This document shows, piece by piece, positions 36,301 through 51,200 of a DNA stretch of 64,000 nucleotides. The position numbers were made by a program, and so were the translations under genes. Under the pieces are notes generated by a model, which was not told the DNA's origin, did no database searches, and saw only the letters and a program-made list of their open reading frames with translations. Each line of letters opens with the position of its first letter. The stretch's first letter is position 1. The stretch comes from Petrosia ficiformis (taxonomy: Eukaryota > Porifera > Demospongiae > Haplosclerida > Petrosiidae): NCBI GenBank assembly GCA_947044365.1, contig OX345642.1, positions 4,922,007 to 4,986,006 on the forward strand. The letters run 5' to 3'.

Positions 36301-39300
36301 GACACTAGTGCCATCAGCAATGATTGATACATGGTCATAACAGCAATTATAGGAATAATTTTTTTCAGTATATCTTGTTTACCTTGTGGGCAGGGGAGGG
36401 TATTCACAAGCAACTTTTCTGTGCAGAAGAAAAGTGAGTGTCTGTATTCACTATTGCGATGTTCACCAACGAGTGGAATGGCGAGTGAAAGTGAAGCTAG
36501 CTCCAGTGAGAACATCATATAGTTTATTCCCCTTAACATTCTACCAGCAAGATATGGAAATATTTTGGTTTTCCAGCCAGTCTTCTTGGAAACTGACAAA
36601 CGAAAGCGCAATGAGGTAACTAGTAAGAAGAAGTTTAAAGACTCTGGCAACACCTCAAACATGCGCTTGCACCTTCAAAGCTCACATTCAAAAGATTTTG
36701 CCTTGATGCACTTCAGAAGATCATGGAACAGCTTCTCGTAAGAGGAGCAGTGAAATGGAGGGTAAGTCACAAATGCAACAGTTGTGTCTTCCTGGATTAT
36801 TTGCTAGGCAATTTCCTCTTCAGAAGTCAAATCCTCGGTGGAGACATGCTTCCAGTTGACACTGTGAATGATCCTGGGTTCTGTCACATGATCAATGTCT
36901 TTGAGCCAAGATATATTCCACCAGAGAGCAAGACCATCTCAACACACTACATGCCTGAACTCTATGAGAAAGAGAAGAAGAAGATCCAAAAACAACATCT
37001 TGATGGAGTGAAATGCTATGCCCTACAGACATGTCCACATCTCGAGCAAAGCAAGCATTCTCTGCCATCACAGTTCATTATGTTACCAATGAGTTCAAAC
37101 TGCAAAGCCATCTGCTTGAAACTCAACAGTTTCCCGAAAGCCATAGAAGAATAAATATTGCACAAGGGATAGAAGAAGTGCTTGGTGAATGGAAGTTGCC
37201 ACTGCAAGGTATCATTGCTGCCACTACAGATAACGAAGCAAACATAACATCAGCTATAGAAGTGCTTGAATGCCCTGCCCTCACTTACTTTGTTTTAGTC
37301 ACACACTACAACTTGCTGTGGAGCAGGCTCTGAAATTTCAGAGGTGGCGAAAATGATTGGCAAGTGTAAACGACTTGTCGGATATTTCAATCATTCTTCC
37401 AAGTCATATTACCTGCTGCATCAGAAGCAGATTGCCCTAAACCACAAGCAGCTCTCACTTATTCAAGATGTAGTGACACGCTGGAACTCTGTCTACTACA
37501 TGGTGCCAACAGACAGTGACTTTTCAACTATGGAGTTGTTTGTGGGAGTGATGAAGCCACTTGTTGACATCACAGAGGCTTTGGGTGCCCAGAAGTTTGT
37601 CACAATATCTACTGTCTGTGCATTACTACATAAACTATTCAACAATGTTTTGAAATCTGCTGACTCAGATTCAAGACTGATGTAAATGATGAACTCAAAA
37701 TGCAGGAGAACATGCATGACCATTATGCTGAGCCCACCCTTCAATTATTCAGCAGGCAGCCTTTCTTGATCCTCGGTTCAAATCCCTTACATTCCTGATA
37801 ACGTCTGAAAAGCAGCGAATCACAGAGAAACTCTAGGAGGAAGCAGCGATTTTCCCAGACACAGAGGACCAGGATGAACCAACTCCCTCCCCAACCAAGA
37901 GATAGCCAGATATGTTGCTGAGGAAGAAGTAGTCGACTGGAAAGACTGCAGTCTTTTGGAATGGTGGGAGAGATCTAAGCATAGGTATCCTCATCTTGCA
38001 AAACTGGCCATGAAGTACCTTTCTATATATAGCAGCTACCTCTGTGCCCTCTGAACCTGCTTTCAATACAGCTGGACACATAGTTAACGAGAAGCGGGCA
38101 TGCCTCCTTCCAGAGAATGTGAGCATGTTGGTGTTTTTGGCATCAAATTTACAATAGTGTCAACAAAAATTTAAAAACTCATCTATTATATAGTATTACA
38201 CATTTTCTTCACAAGTTACATGTATACATAAACTTAGTTGGTGACCGAGTGTTTCATTATACAATCATTGAGTTCATTGTTTATTTCATAATGTTAATCA
38301 TATTTTACCAGTTATAAAAATATAAAGTTAATATTATATCTGTCTTTTGTATATGTAGCTATCGTGATAGTAAATGTTTCACTATCGCACAGGCTTAGCT
38401 TATTAAGGCTTTTTTTTTTCTGTTTTAGCACAAATTTGTTTACTGCAATTGAAATGCATGCAGCTCATTTTTCCAAGTTATTCCTACATAATACCACACT
38501 GTTTAACTATACATGTACATGTACACAACTATACAATGAATATAATGAAACTCAAAATACCTTTAACATCAGGGTCTTCAGGATCATAGTCCAGCCACTC
38601 CAATGTCAGAGGATAAGAGTTAATAAGGATTTCATGATGGCAATAGGAATGACCCTCACTTTCACTGAACACTGAGCATGATGATAAAATTACAATCATA
38701 ATTATAATTGCTGTTAAAGAGTTTATAGTGAGTATAGTGTAATTTCTGCATACTTGGAGGTTGACTATGATATCTAGCATTCTGACTACAGCATTACTGC
38801 TATTTTATTATTCTTTACAGAGTAATTTTCAATTTTTTAAAAGTTGTCATAAACATTAATCTTATAAATTAATGTGATGTGCAATACCAGCAATTTTCAT
38901 TTTGATAACACACCGAGTAGTTTGGGAATGTGTATTGATGATATCAACTACATGTACTAAATGACTGGTATGAAGAAACAAATATTCTGGCATCAGCATC
39001 ACCCACTATTTTTCGCCATTTTTAAAAAGAGAAATATGCTGTGGGCAGGCCTTACAGTTTCCTATGGCCCTGTATCACACTCCCTCCTTGTCTGTGGAGA
39101 TCCAGTAATACATGAAAGAAACAGAAATACAACTATATATACATGTACCAAGTTACCAACCATGGACTTCAATTGAACTAAACTCTTCATCAGCTTTTCC
39201 AACTACGAGTAGATTATCAGTTAATTCAATCACAGTATCTTCAGTTTCTTCATTGTCTTCCTTTTAAACAGAGAATACAACATACAATGTAAAGTTTTTG

Positions 39301-42300
39301 TTAACCTATTAAAATATTTTTATATAACTAAATTGGCATTTTGAATTAAACTATTAGCACATCCAATATAATGTTTGTTACCATAACTTAAAGTACACAA
39401 GAATAATAAAAAAAACATTTTAAATAGAAATGAAACATGTAGGGTCATCAAACCCAGGTTGGGGTAGTAATAACACAGGAAGTTAACGTAGGACCCAAAA
39501 TTAAACAAACCAATTCCATATAAACCCTACATAAGTACAGATCTTTATCTTCTGCTTTACAGCAGTGTAGGTACTTTATGTAGGTATGGAAGTGGTTTGT
39601 TTAATTTTGGGTCCTATGTTAACTTGTGTTGTCACATGACTCGGCAATGATGATCGTTAACTAATTAAATTGTACTCAGTAGTGAACACACATGGAGTCT
39701 GCATTTCTTGGTTGTGTGTGGTGTGCAAATCCTGTCCCTTTTCATTATGTTTGTGTGCTAAATCGGAATTAATATTTTGACTTTCAAAATGTTTTCAATT
39801 AAAGGAAATACATGTAGTACAATATTACTATCCTGACTTTGTTCACGTGCTTTTTGGGTTTTGATGTCCCTACATCTTCTTTCATTATTTTTATTATTAT
39901 TATTATTATTATTATTTCTGTTGTTTTTCTGAATAGTGGAATTTTTTTGTAGATTACAGATATCCTGATGTAAGTTATATACCATACAATCGTAATTGCA
40001 TTAACATCTGAATGTGAGTTTATGATCACTTACAGATGATGACTACTTTCTATTTCACTTACAGTATCGTTTGTAGTCCCACAAGAAGTAGTGTCAGTCA
40101 CATTCCAACACTTACAGTATGAATATTATAATTTTACTATTATATTAATATCAGTGAATATTATATTATAATCTTTATTAAAACCCTTAGAAGCCCTTTG
40201 GCCTAATTAACGACTACAGGGGGAAGTTTAAAGGGGGGTGTCCCCCTGTTAATGGGGTTCAAAAGGGGTGCAGGCCCCTTGCCGCCCATGCTAATTGTGG
40301 TTTCAGAGACCCTGCTCACGTGCTCTGGTGGATACCTGAGGCATTTCCCTTGCTGTAAAACCTGAAATCGTGGGTGTAGCTGGTGCCAACATGCAGTGGA
40401 GTCATTTTGTTTGTCCCAGTTCCAGTCAAAAGAGGGAGAGACCTGCATTTGATTTAATCCTACTAAGCGTTTGGGGACTTTCGAGTCCCGTTAAGCAAGT
40501 TGGTAGAAGTAGTACTCCATGTCGGAAAAGGAGCCAAGTTTGGGCTAGAGAAAGTGAACAGTGGCCAAAATATATGCAATAGAGTTGTCAGTGTTGGAAA
40601 TGGGAAGAATTTTGAAAAACAAGCTTAGTCCTCTAAGGGTTTAAACATTTTTATAAAAATTGATTTGTTTACAAATATTATACAAGAATAATAAAAAAAG
40701 TTCCAATAAAAATGTAAGATGTAGTGATGTCAAGACTCAAAAAGCATGCGCACAAGGTTAGGTGGGACCCAAAATTAAACAAACCACTTCCATATAACCA
40801 TACATAAGTACAGCTCTTCGTATTTTGCTTTATAGTAGTATAAGTACATATATAGGGTTATATGGAAGTGATTTGTTTAATTTTGAGTCCCACCTAACCT
40901 TGTTCGCATGCTTTTTGGGTTTTGACATCCCTACATCTTCTTTCCTTTTTATTGGAAATGTTTTTATATTCTTGTTTCCATTGTTTTTTTTTCCTAAATG
41001 GTGTGAATATCTTTTGTACATTGAAGAAATATTGGTGTAAGTCATATATCCTATGAAATCATTCAATCATAAATGCATTAGACTTGTTCATCAATGAAAG
41101 TCAGTCTTTTGTGTATATATATATCAATTATTCATGATTGATTATTATTCTCTTTCACTTACAGATGATGTCTACTATTTCACTTACAGCACTATCTGCA
41201 GTCATACAAGAAGTAGTGTCAGTCACTATATCAACCACAAGGCATTCCAATGTTATCATAGGCTAAATAATTAAATTCATTGTTATTTGCTCACACATTT
41301 TCTTACTATGCTTTTGCTTTCTTTTCAGCTTCCATGTTCTGAGTATACAAATGCGCACGCACAATTATATTCCACGTGACTTCATTAATAGAACACCTGC
41401 AAAAATGGTGTCTAATTCGAGATTAATTCTTTGTAGTCATTGAGACTCTCTTCTTTCATAGTATTTGAAGATATCATCTCAATACTTCCAGAATTTTACA
41501 ATGAATGCGACTGGAATAGTGCTGAATCATTGTGGTAGTTCAACAAACAAAAAAAAGATTTGTCTGGAAAATAATATTATTATGAAGATTTTGCCAGTTT
41601 GGCTATTCACCAGTTCTGCAGTCATTGAGAATCTCTTCTTTCATAGTACCTAATGATATCATCTGAATACTTGTAGACAAGAATTGTACTATGAATGCGA
41701 CTGGAATGGTGCTAGAATTATTATGATAGTTCAACAAACAAAAAATGATCTGTGTGGAAAATATTCATAAGATGAAGATTTTGCCAGTTTTGCTACATGT
41801 ACTTGGCGGTATTGTATTATTAAAAAAGATCTCCACCTATCTAGAAAATGTTGCTAGTCATAAAAACCCTAGATATCGAAAGCTATGTGTGTATTAAAAC
41901 TCATCTCTATAATTTTAGCAGAGATTTCAGCTCATTACTTACAATTGAAATGTGTGGGCGGCCATTTTTGTTTGTTGCCATCCCTACATAGAGAGTATTA
42001 CCACACTTTCTGATTATATATAATGCTTGTGTGTATCAAAGACATCAATGCATGGGTAAAGTACCCCTTTAAGAGTGTATTGTGGAAATTATAGTAAAAG
42101 CAAAGCTAGCGCTGAATGCTTATCAAAACCACACCTCACGTGAGGTAACCTTTGTAGTATAAAAGAGTAAGCAGGATCTATTATAATATAGAGATGAGTG
42201 TGTGAATTAAACTCAACAGAGTGGTGCATGGGTTTTAACACAGCATATGTTTGTACTAAATTTGCGTGAAACTAGGAACTAAAGTGGCTATACCAATACA

Positions 42301-45300
42301 ACATTATAGTTACTAGAAGAATAAACATGTAGTGCAGAACACTTGCAGCAAGCATGATTGGAAACAAACATTCTCATTTATTATTTACAGAAACTAATTG
42401 TAGACAATAATATATCTCAATAGGCACAGCTATTAAGAATGGTAGGAGCTTGAAACTATCAAGTCTAAACCTCTATTCTTGATATGGGTTACAAATTATG
42501 ATATTAGATGATCTGAAAAAAAAAGTAACAGAAACACACGAGATTTACAGAAATTGTTTATTGTCAACATTACTGAAATCTAAAATCAATAAAAACTAGG
42601 GAAAAGGTGTCCCTATGTTTATTATGAAGCGATCATGATAACTCAGCATCTTCTAAAATCCATGCGTCAGACTATGCAAAACAACTAGACCGCAAGCTAA
42701 CCTTTTAGACTTAAACAATGTATGGGTACAGATAATAGATTACTCCAGACTACTTGTACATGTACATGTATGTAATGCATAACTATAAAACACAGTAGCA
42801 ACATTGTTATTTTAGTTTGATGCAAGTAATAAGTTAAAAATCTTACTTCATCTTTAATAGTAACATAAGGGTCATCCTCGTTAGTAGAATAACAAGCTAG
42901 TCCAGCAAAGGAAGGAAGTCCTGATTTACCTACATGTAGAATTAGTATATAAATGTATACATATATTTATTTATTTATTTATTCATTTACGTATTTATTA
43001 CATAATAATTATACATGTATATAATTACATGTATATACATGTATGTACAGTGTCCACAGACTTCAACAATTAGTTTTGTTAGTAGAAACACTAGTTTATA
43101 GTAGGGTGATTTAAACTGCTGGATTACTACAATTATTTTAACAAATTTTAGTACACTTATTCCAATATCAGTTACATATTTCAATACGGATACTAAAACT
43201 AATGGGTGATAATGATCAATATCTATAACTAATCCAGTAATCAGTGCATCGCTATAGCTAGCCTACATGTAAGTACTTCTTACACACAAATTTCAGTAAT
43301 GAAGAAAAGACACTACACCCTACTACTTCCAAAACCTGTTTCTTCCATTTCACTATCAGAATCTTCATAGTTATGTAAACCATATAGGTTTTCCACATTT
43401 TCCTCTTCATCATCATTTTCCTCTTTTAATTCCTGCTGTTGATCTTTGTCCATTATTTGTTCACATCTACTTTCACTGAAATTAAAAAAGACTGATAATA
43501 TCCAGATAAATAGATAACATGTGAACATACAGATTGTCTTCTTTTGATGTAATCAAGGCAGCTATCTCATCTTTCTCTAACTGAACCTGTAATGGAAAAT
43601 AATTACGCTTACTTAGTTGATGCACTAGTCCAAATAAATTCTAATCAATTAAATCCTTAGAAGACTAACAGGTTTCATAGAACAGGAGGGGGAATTCCCC
43701 CCTCACTTTGAGTGCACAAAACCAATTTAAGTATTAATTCATTAAATTTTATTTATAATTATATTTCAATACGCCTATGTTTTCTTTAAAATGACTACAA
43801 AATTAGTGGTACATTACTTCGTAGACACTTAAACTTGAACACAGTGGACATCTCAATATTTCTAATTAAGACCTTAATCTTAAGTGCAAATGATCATGTA
43901 TTCTAAATATTCTTATAAAACAAATACAATAGAAATATGAATGCACTCGCAGTGCAGAAACCTCGTGTGATTGCAAATGATTTATTACTGACAAGAAAAC
44001 CATTGCAGACAATTATAATATATATAAATAGATCTATTGTTAATATGAAAGCAAGCTACCAGTTAAAATCCCACCATGAAACAGTAACTTGCCATTCCAA
44101 ATACAATCCAAGAACATCCACAAAATATTGCTGTTGACGAAAAAATGTCTGTCTCTACTATGGCTTAGAACAAGGATCCTCCACGTGTACTAAACTTTGC
44201 AATAACTCGAAAATAATTTTAAAGAAGGCATCATGGCCGAAAGCTTACTATATTATCAATGTTGTAGCAGTCGCTACCTGTCTGGCAGAGCCACACCCTT
44301 CGCTTAAAAGGGTCGGGTCTGTTTAGTATTTAGTAGTTGTGCCCTGTGAAAAAGATTCACCCAATCAGATTGCCTAATATGTAATCAATAACATTTCACG
44401 CTACGTGACATTGCATTAAGATCAATGGAGTACAGTAAAGAGCTAGTGGAGATATTCTGTAGAATGGCAGCCAGTTCTCTTAGCTACACAAATGTAAAAG
44501 ATGAACAGTGAAAAGTGTTATCAAGTTTCTTAGCTGGAAATGAGATTTTTACTGCATTACCTACTGGATATGGGAAAAGTCTTTTTGTTGTGGTTGCCTT
44601 CCTGGTGTATTTGACCTGTTACTTTCAACTAGCAACTCAATAGTTGTAGTAATAACTCCTTTAACTGCTATCATGAAAGACCAAGTAAAAGGTGACAGCT
44701 ATCATTCTCCTGTGAGCGCATGACTCGAGCACCTTCTCCACTGCCCCCAAACACAGCATTTTGATCGACATGGTTAATTATTATTTATGTGTTACATAAA
44801 ATATGACGTAAAGCAACATTCCTCTGGCACCAAAGCAGACCTGTGAATTACAAAAATTGTTAAAACTTTAAAACGGAAAGGTTTAGCAAAAGCCTGTTGT
44901 TACTCTTGATCCTTTTATGATTTGAAGTCTGATAGTAGTATTTTTAAAGTGCTAACGTTCATAGGTTTGCTGGAATTTTGGGAACAAATAAACAGACCGA
45001 CAAATAGATTACAGTAACCTACCACCTAAGCAGGCAGGGGTTAATTATACCAAGTATTACTGAACATATAAGTTGTTACTATTAAAAATACATGTATGGT
45101 AAAGTTACAGGCTCCTAAACTATAGCGAGGTAGCTATGGATACCAAATTACGGTGTTTTAGGACTCTCTGAAGTTGACATAACAGGAGCTCAGGAACTAG
45201 AGTAACATACTATACCATCATTGACGTGGTGGCTGCTCTGTCGTGGCATCCAGTCTTCTTCCTTTTTGAGAACTCTAGTGTGCTTGAAGAGCAAGTTGGA

Positions 45301-48177
45301 GAATGTAATTAATTTGTGTATGTAAGCTTTCATTCTCTTTAAGAGATCTAAGAACTATAATATTTAACCCTTAGAGCATTGAGCATGTTTTTCACAATTC
45401 TTCCCATTTCCAACACCAGTGGCTATGCTGCCAATATCTCGACACTTTCTGTTTTCTACTTTTCTGACATGGAGTACTGCTTCTAGGAACTTGCTTACTG
45501 GGACTCGAAAATTCCAAAGACCTTGGTATGCTGCAGATATCTCGGCACTTTCTTTCTATTTGCTCCTTTTCTGACATTGAGTACTGCTTCTAGCAACTTG
45601 CTTACTGGGACTAGAAAGTTCCAAAGACCTTAGTAGGACTAAATTAAATGCAGTGTTCTCCCGCTGGGTTCAGCAAAACAACCCCACTACATGTTGGCAC
45701 CAGCTACACTCACAAAATTGGGCTTTCCAGCAGGAGAATTTTCAGCTACCTACCAAATTGCGTGCAGGAGGTCACTGAAACCTCAAATTGCTAAATAAGT
45801 GAAGGGGCTGAACCCCCTTTGAAATGCTCTCAATGAGAAAACACCTTTCTTAAAATTTCCCTATACTCTATATTGAGGCCAAAGTGTGGCTGAAAAAAAA
45901 TCAACCTTTTCGGCCATTTTCATTATTAATCAATTATTATAAACATTTGGAGTGTGTTGTCACACTACATGTAGGAACACACTCCCAAGTGCATAAGGGT
46001 CAAATGTCACAGATATTTGACATCAGTGTTAGGATTTGAACATGCAAAATCAGTAAGTGTGGTCCTATCATGTTAACAGTACTTCGGTTCACCTAAACTT
46101 GTCCAATTTAGCAGCTTGTATATAGCTCTGGCTTCTTATTGAAATTTCAGGTGGCAAAAGTTTGTGTTCACCAGATAATATTTCTATTCATGATCGCTTC
46201 ATAAGAATATTCAGTATATGTGAGGCGTAGAGTGGACACAAAAACAGAGAATTTCCATTTTGACAGTAATACAAAGTACTCCAAGATGGCACGTAAATGC
46301 ACTCAGGATGTGATGTTGTGTTTAATTTATAGTAATTGCATGCATAGTTTAGAGCTCAATAGAAAAAAGTCTATCAAATATTCAAATGAAACCAGCTCTG
46401 TGAAGGTTTGTAAAGGATCACAGGGTAGTTAATGCATGGTTCCACCAGTTGTCACCCGAGAATGGAAATATCTTTTAAAATATTTGTATGAAACTTTTTG
46501 TTATCAAAAGTAAAATGTTACCATTTATATTCACTAATCAACAAGCAAAAACTAAAAGGCATTGATACTAAGCAATGAAAATCAAAAGTTTTATAATACT
46601 TATGGAAGCATTAGAGACAGTTGTTAAAATTATAAACAAAACTATCCTTTTTAGGAGAGAAAATGGGAGACTTTTATTGCTCTAGTTTCCATCTACACTT
46701 TCAAAAAAAACTGAAATGCTGAACTTATAATTTATATTTTATCGACAAAAGAGTTTAGAAAGTAAATATTACTACTAGTGTTAATGGCTAATTATAATAT
46801 TGTTGTAAATTGATTAAAGTATTCTATTTAAATTTAGTACAAGTGCCAACAGATGAAACTCGCACCTTGACCTGATTAACTACCATGTGATGGTGGCTTA
46901 TCATGTATCAATTCAAACCCTAACCATAGACTGTGGATGTGGTCTCAAGGTCATGCAATATAAAATGATGCTTCCTGGTATTGAGGACACAACAGCCACT
47001 TCTACAACCACAATAATGGTTTTTACATTTGTACTTTGGTAGTATTTTTACTATTGTCCATTTTCTACCCAATAAAACATGCCTATTGACATCAAGTATC
47101 AAAAATAGCAGCCACTAACTGACTATTCTCACTAATATGCAATTATAGGATTTAGCATTTAGTGTTAAGCATTATAAATCAGGTTTGTTTTAGGTTCATC
47201 ATATCATTGACCGATAACATCCATGTTCGCCTACTCTGTGTTTGCCTACTCAGTTATTGCCTGCTAATGGTTAAAGGTGTGTGCTTGTCTATGTATACCG
47301 TAATTCTATTAAAAATAATTATTATTCAAAGAAAAAGCAAGAGGACTACGTAAACAAAGGTATTTCAGTTTGGTAAGTTACTTTTAAAGTAAATAATGTT
47401 AAAATAATGATAGGTATATATAATTATTACATTACATATATAATATTATATATATATAATTATATATATATACAGTATGTAAAGGTTATAACACCCTACG
47501 AGTGCTATATCAGATTTATAATCACCGAGCACGAAGGGCCGTAAGCCCGAGGGGGAGGTGATTATAATTCTGATATAGCACGAGTAGGCGTGTTATAATT
47601 AATATATTTCACGAAAGATAAAACCTTTGTTGATGTCTGATGCTTCTCCTACCTTTTTGTTGGCACTTTGGAGAAAATAAGCGTTGTTTTCTTGTAGTCT
47701 GTTCGACGGCAGGTTTTATATCTGACCACAGGGTGCTATATCTGACTATATCTGATATATAAACCTGTGGTTTATTTTGATGTTTCGCTGTATCAGGATA
47801 TATATATATATATATATATATATCATAATGAGATTCATACCCATATCTTTTCAATTGGGCGTGTAAGTTTATATTGTGCATATAAACATCAAAATAGGTT
47901 GAAAATTTAAATTACAAACCTTCTGCTAATATTCAGTCTCTATACAGAAATACTGGCTGAAACTCGATGGCGATTTCTTGCAAGAAAATGCTAGGTATGA
48001 ATCTCATGCTAATATATCAGATATAACATGTTTCATCTGTCTATATGTGTTATATAAACCTGCCATCTCGGTCGATATCGCCCTTGGGCTTATGGTCCTC
48101 GGGTGATATCTTTCCTCGTGTCAGGTTTATATCACGCATATAGACCTCTGAAACATGTTATATATAACTTATATATA

Positions 48178-48243
<66 letters not shown>

Positions 48244-51200
48244 TAATGAGTTCATAGCCCACATATTTTCAATTGGGCGTGTAAGTTTATATTAACCTCA
48301 AAATAGGTTGAATATAAATCTTCTGGCTTCTGCTAATAATCAGTCTCTATACAGAAATACTGGCTGACACTCGATGGCGATTTCTTGCAGGACAATGCTA
48401 GGTATGAATCTCATGCTAAAATTTATCAGATATAACATGTTTCCTCTGTCTATATGCATTATATAAATCTGCCATCTCGGTCAATATCACCCTTGGGCCC
48501 TCGGGTGATAACTTTCCTCGTGGCAGGTTTATATCATGCATATAGACCTCTGAAACATGTTATATATAACACACACATATATATATATATAATAATGATA
48601 AAAGACATATTCAATAAAAATTAAAAATGTACATGTACATTGTAGGGACGTCAAAAGCCAAAAACCATGCGAACAAGGTTGGGAGGCTAACATACATGTA
48701 CATGTAGGATGCAAAATCACTTCCATATAAACCTACATGTACATGGGTACTTACACTACTATAAAGCAAAATACAAAGAGTTGTACTTATGTAGGTCTAT
48801 ATGGAAGTGATTTTGCATCCTATGTTAGCCTACCAACCTTGTTCGCATGCTATTTGAGTTTTGACATCCCTATAATGTACATCTTTTATTGAATATGTTT
48901 TTTTATTATTCTTGTTTCCAATGTTTCTGAATGGTGTGAATATTTTTGTAGATTGCAGAAATACTGGTGTAAGTTATACATGTATATCATGAAATCATAC
49001 AATCATATATTCATTACAATTTGTCAATAAAGGTCAGTCTTTTGTATATATCAATTATTTATGCATTGTTTTTCACTTACAGATGATGTCTATTCTCTAA
49101 TTCCCTTACAGCACCATCTGCAGTCCTACTGTCAGCCACTATCAACCATTCAGTATTCCAATCCTTATCATAGTATATAATATATTATTATACAATGGGT
49201 TTAATATTAATAATTATTATAAGAAATTAAGAATGTATTTGCTCACGAACATTACTACTATGCTTATGATTCCAATACAACAAGCACTCCTTCATGTTCC
49301 GAGTACACAAATGCGCATGCGTAATTAATTCCATGTGGCTCGATTAATGAATACACACACTTATGAAAATGGCTTCCATTTCAAGATCAAATCTTTGTAG
49401 TCATTGAGATTCGCTTCTTTCATGGCATCTGAGGACATCATCTAGATACTTGTAGCCCAAACTTTTACTATGAATGCGATTGGAATGATGCTAGAATCAT
49501 TGTGATAGTTCAACAAACAAAAAAATGATTTGTCTGGAAAATAATAATAATAATAATTATTATGAAGATTTTACCAGTTTTGCCACTTGACTTAAAGACA
49601 ACAATCTTTGGCCATCTAGACTGTTTTGGTAGTCTTACAAACGCTAGACATGAATAGGTATGTGTGTATTACAACCTATCTGCATATATTACCAGAGATT
49701 TCAGGTCATCACTTGCAATTGAAATGTATGGGCAGCCATTTTTTTTTTCGGTGCCATCCCTACATAGAGAGTACTACTGTACTCTCTAGATAATGTAATA
49801 AAATTTTATACATATAATTAAAATATATCCCAATACGGCGAAACATCAGAGTAAACCACAGGTTTATCTATCAGATATAGCAAGATATAGCACCCTGTGG
49901 TCAGATATAAAACCTCCCGTCGAGACAGACTACAAGAAAACAATGCTTACCTTCTCTAAAGTCCGGACAAAAAGGTAGGAGAAGCATCAGACATCAACAA
50001 AGGTTTTGTCGTTCGTGAAATATATTGATTATAACACGCTTACTCATGCTGTATTTATAATCACCTCGCCCTCGAGTCTACAGCCCTCGTGCTCGGTGAT
50101 TATAAATCTGATATAGCACTCGTAGGGTGTTATAACCTATACTTATATTATATACATGTATATATATAATTATATATTATATATATATATATATACATAT
50201 ATATAATTATATATATATATGTAATTATATATAATAATTAATATAATTATAATTATGTACATGTATATAAATTATAAAATATAATAATTTTAGATTTTTA
50301 CATACATGTATGTTACGACATGCCTTTTACATACAATGTAGTTAGATAAGGGATTATGAATATTTTGAAACTTAGGTTAACTTTCTTCATTCTTTTTTAT
50401 TAGACTATGGCAACAAGGTCATAGATCTGCTGTCAATTATTCAGCAACTGAAAATATTACATGTATGTTAGATCTGGGTCCATCTGTCTCAAATACTTCT
50501 GATATATATACTTAATGTACTCTCTGATATAATTTTAAAATTTAAATTTCATTATAACAATAAGAATTATAAAACATTTTAATAAATTGCATAATTACTA
50601 AAATATACAGTACCTGACTTTATTAAGTTTACATACTATGATTGGAGCTACACTTTAATGGACTGTACGTCTATGTTGTAGTATAGTACTACTTTGCACT
50701 GTAATCATAGTAATGTCACTGATGTGTGAATTCCCTTTACATTTGTATGTGATAACATAGTACTAAGGTATAGATGTAACACTGTGTAGTACATTCAAAG
50801 TACCTTATTCACAAAATACATGTACACAGTAGTCAATGGAAGTACAGTGATAATATGTAAACTTAATAACATCAGGTACTGTATGTAGGCAAACACAAAG
50901 AAGGCGAACCCGTATCAATTCCACTTGTTTCCTACCTACCCAACCAATTATGTCTTATTCAAACATCGACATGAACTGTTATTACATTAACAAGGCCGTG
51001 ACTAAGAGAAAAATGGTGGACTATTTTGTACAGGAATTACAGGCACTTAACCTCTGTACATGTTCTTACTTCTTATACGGCTAATTTCAAGCTTTCTGAT
51101 GTGTTTAGACAATTAAAGTTTACAATAATAACAATAATGAACATTAATTAAATAAATAGTTAATAACAGTTTTTCCACATGTTTAGTATATCCTGTTGGG

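Larger units (their letters stand above)
47483..50138. mobile_element. 2.66-kb element with ~320-bp terminal inverted repeats
   Basis: The left end AGGTTATAACACCCTACGAG is mirrored by CTCGTAGGGTGTTATAACCT at the right end. Similarity continues about 320 bp inward (47483-47805 against 50138-49822), including GTTGATGTCTGATGCTTCTC, TTTCTTGTAGTCTGT and GACCACAGGGTGCTATATC. Each arm itself holds a smaller palindrome, GTGCTATATCAGATTTATAATCACC...GGTGATTATAATTCTGATATAGCAC, around a GC-rich CGAGCACGAAGGG loop. The interior has a tandem duplication (47825-48570) and a nested foldback element with tail (48585-49795). No coding capacity seen. Confidence 0.9.
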
